Below are positions 47,763 to 56,900 of a DNA stretch of 64,000 nt, piece by piece. Position numbers and translations under genes: made by a program. How positions within the stretch are numbered: position 1 is the first letter of the stretch; every line of letters begins with the position of its first letter. This DNA comes from Hippasteria phrygiana (taxonomy: Eukaryota; Echinodermata; Asteroidea; Valvatida; Goniasteridae), in contig JAZGUH010000565.1 of assembly GCA_037893225.1 (NCBI GenBank), forward strand, positions 1 to 64,000, read 5' to 3'. The notes under the pieces were generated by a model. That model made no database searches. It saw nothing but the letters and a program-made list of their open reading frames with translations, and was not told where the DNA came from.

Positions 47763-48660
47763 AGGAAACATGCTTCTCAAACTGGCCGGATCACATTTTA
47801 TTTCATAAATAAATTCATTTATATGTATTAAATGTGAATTAAAAGCCAAACTGGTTCAAGTGAAGTTTTAGTGTGATTATTTGCCGCCCAAAAATTGACC
47901 CCCCCTTTTTGGAATTTGTTGAGACTCAAATTGAGGGCGCTGTTCGTGACGTAGACCGAGGCACCGAAATTCATGGATCGACTGGACACGTACACTAGGT
48001 CTACACGTGCAATTTCGTAAGTTGCAACAACTAACATCGAACCTACCCTGATTTTCTCCCTTTTAGCGAAGGCTCCTCGGGGAATGGGCCGTTTAACTGC
48101 TTTCGCCTGTACCTTACTCACATCTGGGAACTTTGTTGGGATGGCAGTGGACTTGAGCATATTTTTAATGGTCATCCCATAATTTGAAAATACCAGTATC
48201 GAAACACGACGGCTCAAAGTGGTCGCTACATAACGCTCTTGTCACCTTCACTTTCGCCGTCCAAAGTTCTCCGATATTTCGCATCAGTTGGAAATATATT
48301 AAGGCTTACTCCATCCTTCGTTGTTTTGCTGCACCCAGCAGCCACACACCTTGTCGGCATGTCCGAAAAACACTAGATTTTGCTTAGATTTTGGACAAAG
48401 AATGTACACTCAATGCATACGCGTGATGAATGGGGCCGGCTCGAGCAGAATCTGTAATGTGCCTCGATCTACGTCACACACTTATGTTAATGAGGGTCCC
48501 ACTCAGGGGGCGGAGTAGCTTGGACAAACATTTTCAAGAATGTTTTTCTCATATTTAATCTGGGAAATAATTGTCTCTGGACACAAAATATCATTGTCAA
48601 GATAATACTTTATTGTTTTAGGCAGGAATAATGCAATAGAAATCCTAAATCATGTTTCCT
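47763..48660 (-). mobile_element. TTAA-target element carrying a THAP exon (Kolobok-like)
   Basis: 898 bp bounded by AGGAAACATG and CATGTTTCCT, with TTAA at 47759-47762 and 48661-48664. TTAA duplication occurs in piggyBac and Kolobok elements; Kolobok elements are known to encode THAP-domain proteins. A broken THAP coding segment lies on the minus strand inside. No transposase catalytic domain is visible. Confidence 0.75.
48047..48360 (-). pseudogene. THAP-domain coding exon, frameshifted
   Basis: Starts MPTRCVAAGCSKTT at ATG 48360 (first two zinc cysteines), continues in another frame with LWTAKV, then CSDHFEP (Cys and His of the C2CH set, conserved HF) and FKLW, and in a third frame with STAIPTKFP, the AVPTIF-like box ending THAP domains. 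Two frame changes near 48270 and 48180. A possible donor (GTAGGT) ends it at 48047. THAP is a zinc-dependent DNA-binding fold. Confidence 0.72.
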
Positions 48661-48664
48661 TTAA

Positions 48665-49030
48665 GGAACATTCCTTTGTTACTAATTCTATCTTAGAACT
48701 CCTGTCATCAGATCGTATTACGGAAGTCTCTCATCCATCGTACATTATTAGTCCCCTATCCGTTTCACATCAAACATCCGGAAAGAAGAGACTAATACTT
48801 GACTTAAGTAGACTCAATAAGTTTGTTACCAAGCAACACTTCAAATTGGATGATTGGAAGGTGGCATTGCAATATTTATCGAAGGGTGCCTTTTTGTTCA
48901 CCTTTGATTTGAAATCGGGTTATCATATTGATATCTCATCGGAACATCAGAAATATTTGGGGTTTTCCTGGAACATCAACGGAATAACTAGATACTTTCA
49001 ATTTAATGTTCTTCCTTTTGGCCTTACTTC
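48665..49030 (+). pseudogene. DIRS reverse transcriptase, middle part
   Basis: Contains SILELL, ISPLSV, GKKRLILDLSRLNKFV, LFTFDLKSGYHID and FNVLPFGLTS, the fingers and palm motifs before the catalytic loop. It stops at an inserted TIR element. The YxDD-type loop that should follow is not found on either side. Confidence 0.8.
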
Positions 49031-49430
49031 GGAAAGATTTTACTTTAATACCCCCCACCAAAATCGGTAAGGAACAGCAAATCTTGGAAAATAACCACCC
49101 ATTTGTGTTCATAATTGTATAAACACTTGGCACAACCTTTAATTTTGAGAATTTTGTTGGGACATTTTAGTGTAATAGGCCTATAGGGGAACAAAGTTTG
49201 TGTTTTCTGTGTTAGAAGTTCTTGGCACCATGTACATGTAATAGTCACTCCAAAGTGTTCACATACGTGTTGATTTCTTCCTCATTTTTTACAGAGTTTG
49301 CTGACATAAATCTTGAAATAACAGGTTGTGCCACATGTTTAGACAGTTGTTATCACGGAGGGTTGGTTATTTTCCAAGATTTTGCTGTTCTTGACCGATT
49401 TTGGTGGGGGTATTAAAGTAAAATCTTTCC
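49031..49430. mobile_element. 400-bp TIR element in DIRS reverse transcriptase
   Basis: Arms of about 70 bp or more: GGAAAGATTTTACTTTAATA and its inverse, with CACCAAAATCGGT and ACAGCAAA.TCTTGGAAAATA inside. No target duplication is visible and host coding sequence is missing at the site. Confidence 0.75.
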
Positions 49431-50236
49431 CTAAAAATATCTCTAAGCATGTTCGTGTCGACCTCATACGAGCAGGCTTTATCTATAACATAAGTCTAAT
49501 TGGGACCCAACAACAAATATCGAATGGTTAGGAATGATTTGGAATACACTGGCAGGTACTCTTCAAGTTTCTGAGAGAAGAATTTAAAAAATCTCTATTA
49601 CACCATTTTAGAAATCCTATCATCGCCCTGCGTAACCATTCGCCGTTTACACTCATTGGTGGGACAGATCATCTCTCTTGGTCCCGTCTGTGGTGGAATT
49701 ACCAGATTAATGACTAGACATTGCCAGATAGTAATAGCGGAGGCGGCACACGAAGATGACATCATTCATTTAAATGATCAGTGCCGGTCTGATATCTCAT
49801 TTTGGAAATCTAATGTAGCCGCTCTTAACGTTAGACATATTTGTTGCGTGTCCTAAAGTCAATAAAATAGTTTGTTGTGATGCAAGCTCGTTAGGATCAG
49901 GTGCAATATTGTGTAACGACACCCACACAGCTCATAAACTCTGGACAGAAGAGGAATCCCAGAGAAGCTCTACATGGCGTGAATTAAACACCATTTTATT
50001 TGCCATAAAATCATTTTTTTCCCTTGGTCAGAAATTCCCAACTTAAAGTATTTACAGATTCTCAGGCCGCCGCTCATATTGTCGAAGTAGGAAGCATGAA
50101 ACATGAATTACAATTTTTGTCTCGACAAATTGTTCAATCTTGTCTAAATAACTGCATTATGTTGGAAGTGCAATGGATACCGAGAAAACAAAACGAACAA
50201 GCAGATTTGTATAAGCAGATTATTAGACACGGATGA
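49431..50236 (+). pseudogene. DIRS connection and RNase H region
   Basis: HVRVDLIRAGF, VGQIISLGPV and GGITRLMTRHCQ match the post-polymerase segment; LKVFTDSQAAAHIVEVGS and VQWIPRKQNEQAD are RNase H motifs. Several frame changes and a short stop-containing stretch. Confidence 0.72.
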
Positions 50237-50645
50237 CTGGACCCTCTCTGATCAACTATTTCAACATCTCACAGATAGATGGGGTCCTTTCACAATTGAC
50301 TGCTTTGCCACATTCTATAATACCAAACTCCCTCGATTCTATTCAAGATTTTGGAACCCAGGCTCACTATAGGAGTAGATGCTTTTGTCCAAAATTGGAC
50401 AGGGGAAAATTGTCTGTCGGTTCCACCTGTAGTACTAATTCCTTCAGTGTTAAAGCACATCCATTACTGTAGGGCAAAAGGTGTTCTGGTCTTCCCCTGG
50501 TGGCCTTCTGCTGTATTTTGGCCCTTATTATGGTCCTGTTACAAATTGTGGATTATAGATGTCATTTCACTTGAAGGCCACAACTTGATAGAACGCACAA
50601 GAAATAAGAACTCCTTTTTAGGATCGCCTGATTTTATCGGCCCGA

Positions 50646-51695
50646 TTGGAGCCGTCAAACTTGATTTTTCCAAGTGTCCATCATAATCTCTTTTTCTTTT
50701 ACGATGAACAGGTTATATACAACCATCAGTATTGGACAGAATTCCCAGATGGACTAGAAAGAGTCAAGCGACAAATCCTTCTAGATGCACTCGGTGCAAA
50801 ATCAAACGGCACCATCAAGTCGTATCTTTATCAAGCTAGATTATTTTTGACTTGGCTCCAACAACTTGGATTTCAGACTTCTCTACCAATTAAAGATCAA
50901 ATTATTGCTGCATACTTAGTGGATAGAAAATCCATTTGTGCATCAGATAGTGCATTTACAACCACGGCAGCCTCCATAAAATGGCTACACACCGTTGTTA
51001 ATTCTGTACCAAATCCTGTTGGTTCACCCGTTGTTCAACAAATTGTATTAAGTGGGAGAAAACAGCTACATAAGCCTCCTAATCAGAAACCCCCCTTGGC
51101 CCTGGATCAAGTTCACTTAATCATTGACAAATTCGGAGGTCCTCAGAATAACTTACTTGAACTTAGAACAGCGTGTTATGTAGCTCTTGCTCATGCTTTG
51201 TTATTCCGACATGATGAGTTATCTCAGTTGAAAGCAAACCATTTAACATTGTTATCAAACAACAAAGGATTATTAGTTGTTATTCCACGCTCAAAAACCG
51301 ATGCTTTTAGAGACTGAAACATATCGTATGTAGCTAATTCTTTCACTAAATATTCTCCAATAGAGTTATTGCTGCGATATTTGTCGGGATGTCGTATTAA
51401 CATTGGTCAAGATGTTTTTATATTCACCCCCTTGTCGTATCGTTCTTACTAGAAAACTCATGTACCCATTTCTCATAGACCATTAAGTTATACAAGGTCT
51501 AGAGAAATTATTCTCGATGCTTTGCAGAAAATTGGAGTTAAGGAACCAAAATCTTATGGTCTTCACAAAAAGGGCGTCTCGGAGGAGTGCATAATGCAGC
51601 ACGGTCGATGGAAAACCTCCAGTGCTAAGAATAGATATGTTCAAAAGGAGATAGATAAGAGGTTAGAAATATCTTCCATGATTCTCTCTGACTAA
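50646..51695 (+). pseudogene. DIRS tyrosine recombinase, with stops and lost HxxR segment
   Basis: One frame with stops at 51315-51317 (TGA) and 51450-51452 (TAG). N-terminal core-binding region (GTIKSYLYQARLFLTWLQQL), catalytic Arg region LLFRHDELSQLK, then GLHKKGVSEEC and QHGRWKTSSAKNRYV containing the last His/Arg and the Tyr. The stretch between GLH and GVS is too short, so the arginine of HxxR appears deleted. In the family this enzyme inserts circular DNA copies. Confidence 0.8.
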
Positions 51696-51819
51696 ATTGT
51701 TCTGTATTATTCTCGGTGGCATTCAAACGGCTAACACAATTTAGTATCTGTGCTTGTATTTCAGACCAAGAAATAGAAGGAAAGTAATGTTATTTAACCG
51801 ATATTTCACATAATGTGAA

Positions 51820-51878
51820 TAACGTTCATTTTGATATCTTCCTATAATGATTATAGGAAGATATCAAAATGAACGTTA
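51820..51878. repeat. Perfect 59-bp palindrome
   Basis: Two 29-nt arms (left starts TAACGTTCATTTTGATATC) around one G at 51849, 125 bp after the recombinase stop. Could be a DIRS terminal structure or a tiny MITE. Confidence 0.85.
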
Positions 51879-52751
51879 CAATTGTTTGTTTTTCACGTAA
51901 CAAATACATGTATATACATCAAGCAAGAAGTGGTAAGATTTACCAGAGATGTCGGTATGTTTATTTCTTTGTTAAAAAAATATATATATATATAATTATA
52001 TAAAACATTATTCAAAAGATACCACATGGAATCAAAGATTGTATTTTATGATGAACGCATTTTATTTGAAGTAATTAAGTTGCCGGGGAGATACCCGAAG
52101 GGCTTAGAGAGCCAAGAACTGTAATAATGTACAGAAGATTGCCGGGGAGATACCCAAAGGACCAGAAGGGCTAAAATGAAACGTTCGTTTGTATTGTTTG
52201 TGATAAATATAATTTTGCACATTTGTTAAATCTAATTATTTAATCTCAAAGTTATTCACATACATTTGTACTAACTACTGTTTTTCTGCACTCGGTCACC
52301 TACGATATACCTCCATCCCATGCTGCTATTATAATAACAATAATAATTATAATTATAAAATAAACTTCCTTTGTTTTCTATTGTTATCATTGATTGTCCA
52401 TTATAAATGAAACTGTTTTTCATGCGGATGAGCGTAGCGAAGTAGCAAGAAAAATAGTTTTCTTCCATAATTGATTAGTAGGGGAAATCACTAAATTGAC
52501 ATTTTCAGGCAGAGCACAGATTCGGCAGCTTGAATGAACGATTTTTTTTCCGACAACTGACCTATCGCGGTCGAATCGCGTCAACGCAGCTTGTGAATTA
52601 TTGTCTAATCACATCAATTATAATTCCACGTGGAACGCGCAAAATCTGAGACAAATAAAAATGACTACACAAAATTCCAATAGGGTTGTTTAAGGGGCGT
52701 GGTTAACTCGTAAACGGCGATAGGTCAATTTCTGACAAACCACTACCAAAA
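51879..52751. other. DIRS downstream region and a small TIR element, no gene
   Basis: TTGCCGGGGAGATACCC occurs at 52080 and 52140. 52558-52731 has ends TGACCTATCGC and GCGATAGGTCA. (TA)n run at 51980. 52460-52510 resembles the window end near 63915-63970. Confidence 0.45.
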
Positions 52752-53112
52752 ACGTTACGAAACCGTCCACCTGAACTATGTACAACCTACCGGTACCACG
52801 TACTAATGTAAGTGCGTGGAATTTTACACGCGCCAACCTGGCGCTGTGTGCTCGACTGTACGTCTGTTGACGGCGCGCAGATCACAGTACTATGTATTGG
52901 GGTTAGCCTAATAGAAGTCATGCACAATTACAGTCATTCTTCTCCGTGTAAGCCCACGCGTGCATGTTTACAAAAGATCACAATAGCTCTGCGGGCGACA
53001 GCCAATATCACATTAACCGCATCAATCCTCGCATGGTTCGATGGCTTAATAATCAAAGTATTCGAGAGTCGATTCACCTTTTAAAGTGAAACTTCTCCAA
53101 ATATGAATGTCG
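52752..53112 (+). repeat. Repeat family R2, uninterrupted copy
   Basis: Continuous counterpart of the split copy 39577-41180; gives the undisturbed site for that insertion. It ends about 400 bp upstream of the TATA box of paralogue B. Confidence 0.75.
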
Positions 53113-53522
53113 GCAGACTTTCAAATATCTTGTCTCGCTGTAAAAGAAAGTCAAATTCCTCAGAAGAAACTGGGTGTGAAAGTCTAGAGTCGATTGCTTT
53201 GGTATGGCATCTGGTATACACGAACCACAAACAGTCTGAAAGATAAATATCGTATTTTTTTTGCTTTTTTTTTACAAGCGTTTCCGGCACAAAGTGACTA
53301 GCTGAGCGGGAGTAAATGCCACATGCATATTTACTCTTTCAAAGTCTCCAACTAGGTTTGCTTTGAAAATATTCGACCCCCTTGTTCGAGTGGAGAATTG
53401 TTCCTCCCACATTTTCTGTTGAAAATGCAAACAATACGGCATCAATTAAAAACTGTAATTCGGTATCTCGTTGTCATGTATTCCAATGCAGTTTCCGTCA
53501 GTTCAGGCATGCCGGCTAAATG

Positions 53523-53530
53523 TATAAAAG
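53523..53530 (+). promoter_or_regulatory. TATA box of paralogue B
   Basis: TATAAAAG, 112 bp before the ATG at 53642. A pyrimidine-rich stretch and a CTCAACA initiator-like word follow at about +25 to +30. Strong agreement in layout with paralogue A. Confidence 0.65.
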
Positions 53531-53641
53531 ACGGCTCTTCAGCTCTTTCCTCAACACATTTTCACAAGCTCTCAATTTCGTTTTGCGTTTTCTGCAAATC
53601 TTGCACTCTAAATGCAATTAGTTACAGCAATTAGTTACACC

Positions 53642-53981
53642 ATGGGTTTCAAAGCACGAAATGTTGAATTTTGCAGCGACAAGCTTCTCTGGCGGGTGAT
53701 TGCGTTCTTACTCCTAGCTGAGCTGGGCTGGGCGTTACCCTCCACTGTTTCCCAAGTCGAAGATGCATTGGTTGGCCCCCTGCAAGGGAACAGCACTCAA
53801 GTTCAACTGATCCTGGGCGCAGACATCTTGCCTTCTTCGGTACGGGTCCATCCAGCCCCTGCAATGCCAGTACTGCGGCACCGTAGGCAAGCCTGCAGCG
53901 ACAAACTCATCAATCTGGTCGAGCAAGTCACGCTGGTTGTGTCAAACACGACGGTCGAGGCCCTACCCTTATGTCAAAGCG
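53642..53981 (+). CDS. Paralogue B exon 1: signal peptide, propeptide, furin site
   Basis: 340 nt ending in phase 1. Hydrophobic core residues 17-32, DILPSS at 61-66, proline-rich PAPAMP, then RHRR at 79-82 followed by Q, as in paralogue A (RVKR then Q). The mature N-terminus begins QACSDK and contains an NTT sequon at 102-104. Confidence 0.8.
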
Positions 53982-56900
53982 GTGAGTGGAAAGATTGGTA
54001 TTTGTATGTGTGTCGAAACCATGAATAGCTTCATGAATAGCTTCGTTAGGTGGTTTTTCAATCTACCCTCAATTTTGCATCATGAAAATTAGGTTTCTTA
54101 TAGACCAAGTAAAAAAGAAAAGTTGATCGTCCCTGCCCGCATCCTTTTTTGACGCCGCATCCTTTTTTTTTATTTGTTATTTTATTTCCTTAAAAACGCT
54201 AGATTTTTCATGTATTTCGCATTATCTTGGCACCATTCTTTCGATGATCGATTTCATTTCCCGATATTTTAACTTCTACAATAAAAAAGTAAAAAGCCAG
54301 CGAGTGCGGCGGTTGACAATCGCGATATGCGAACTGAATAGTTTGTTAAAGTGAAAATGCAATTATAAAGAACATGCAAATTTAAAACAATTGGGTTCTT
54401 TAATAAAATACATAGAACACTGTTCAACATGGATATTTTGACTCAACTTACTAATAGAATAGCTTATAGCAAGCTGGCGGTCATTTTTTTACTGAAAATA
54501 TTGCGACCATTTTGAATTTAAATGCTTTGCGGCCATCTTGGAAAAAATTATCAATAAATAGAAAGGCCCTCATTCTCCTCCTTTTGAGAAAAAAAGCCCG
54601 GACGATCAACTGGTATTTATTTTAATTTTTACTTGGCCTTAGGTGATCGATATCTTAGTAATAACCCATTTGATGCTCCACAAATGTTCATGATTCTCGG
54701 ACAACTGTGGTGGTATAGAATACCATAAAGTTCATTATAATTATATTGTATTTAGTGTTGTTGCCACTTGCGGATCCAAAACACATTTTGTTTTTGCGGG
54801 GGAATTTGTTTCTTTCAAAAAGGTGCCGTCCGATAAAATAATTTGATAAGCGCGGGATGAGAGGGGGGGGGGGGTGTCTCTATCTGACGCCGGTGGCGCG
54901 AGTTCAATACATCACTCTTACATACATAATGGCGTTTTGTACAACAGTTTGTGGCGTTTTCAGTCATTACTTCTAAAATTACAAATATTACACCCCGCCC
55001 CCCCCCCCCCCCCCACGCCGGCAGTTGTGTGGCCAGCAAGGGTGGGGGGGGGGGACTTTCCCCGGCGATATTCTGCTAATTTCTTTCTTAATGTGACTTT
55101 CAAGTTGACCTCTAAAATCATTCAGATTTTACAAGAATATAGTACTTTCGGCCATACCGTAGCCGTATAGGAGGTAAAACGTGTACTGGTCCCTATTTTT
55201 TTTCTGAGTGGGCTATAAGTTGACAAACTTTATCGTAACGCCCTGATTGTATTTTTGTAACAGAAAAACCAGCATTTGCGTTTACAACACGTTGAAAAAC
55301 AGGGTAATTCGCTGACCAAAATAATAATGAAAAATTTGACCTCGACTTTCGAAAAAGAAATTGCCCTCCCCCCCCCCCCCCCCCCCCGACCTTCGTTGTC
55401 ATTGGCCTGTACTGGTCCGACACGGGCTGGCTGGGGCGGCCATTGCTTAGGGTTCCACGTAGCGTTGTTTTGTCAACCTCCAGGTTAGGTAACTGAATAC
55501 AATCAATGCTTGCAGTCAGCATATAGTTTAGTGTACAGGCATCGATGGCCCCTATCATGGCCGCATTCGTCCTGCCCATTAAAGCTTGGTCGGATTCGCC
55601 TACAGAATTCACTTACCGAGAGAATGCAATGTGATTTATGTATGACATGGAAGTACAGGGGAAACACTTAATTTGATATATTGTGTGTTGTGGTGCCTCA
55701 CTCCAAGCCCCCGATACAACCTCTTGAAGTTGTCAAAGTGTTGACCCCCATGTTTTGAGAAAATTAAGCTCAAAGTTTCTGATCTGTGCACACTTTAACC
55801 CGAGTTTAAAAACTTGATTTTATAGGATAGGTCTTTTTTAAATATACAGTTGTTAAAAATCCCTAAATTCACTTTTCAGTGACTCGACTCGACTCGACAT
55901 TATTGACCTAATGGCTCGACTCGACTCGAGCAACTTCTTTAAAATGACTCGGCTCGACTCAAGTCACAAAATTCAGTGACTCGTTACAACTCTACGAAAC
56001 AGTGTATCTGTCTTGTGACATTTGACGAATTAAGTGGATATTAAGGGTATTGCTTCAAAAAATTGTATTTTTTGGGAATGTCATTGGATTACAACAATAT
56101 TTCTGCTTACAATAACTACACAAAAATGAAGAAAATCCATTGAAAAATAATAAAAACATCGTTTACTCAAAATTACGATGCGAGAAAACCGCATTTGAAG
56201 ATGGTATTTCTCGATGGTATTTTTGGTTGTCCCTCTTTCCCATTTCAAATATCCGCCTAAATAAAATGGCGTTGATATAGTGAAAATATACGGTCCAAAT
56301 ATGTGTTTAGAATAAAAATTGAAAGAATGGGACAAATTAAGATTTTTTTCATTGTAATTGTAGGAAAGTGGGCCTACCTTAATAAGCTTGTGTTTTGGTT
56401 AGTGTATTAAATCAAAGATTTCTTTAATGGACATCAAATTTGATTGCATTTGCAGAAGCAGCCCAGGATACCTTCGTCGAAGTGATCGACCCGTACAGTA
56501 GGCCAAATATCGTTCGAATCAAATTCGGGGGCAATCGTTACTTAGCATCAGATGAGCATAATAACGTCGTCATCACCCAGTCTAATTTGGTAAGATATAT
56601 TACTCGTTCAGTACTCATGTCACATCTCCTATATTTAAAGGGACCGCGCAGTATATGATTGTGTCTGACAGGAACAAATGTGGGACAGCGTTATTTCTAC
56701 GTAGGCCTATAGCGGCACCAGCGGGCTATGCTGCGCTAGAGGGGACTTGATAAAAATAGTTTTCAAAAGTCACTTTTTTGTTAATTCATGGCAGAAATAA
56801 TGGCTGTTTCAGGGGCGGATCTATCCTTTCATTTAGGGAGGGGTTGTACCCGCCTATACCAGTACAGTGTACAGTGTATGGACCAGTGGTATACCCACTG

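Larger units (their letters stand above)
47410..51695 (+). mobile_element. DIRS-type retrotransposon with tyrosine recombinase, inactive
   Basis: Order: N-terminal reverse transcriptase region, TTAA element, more reverse transcriptase, 400-bp TIR insertion, connection region, RNase H, tyrosine recombinase. This gene order is that of DIRS elements, which lack an integrase. Frames change several times. Terminal repeats were not identified, so element boundaries are approximate. Confidence 0.82.
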
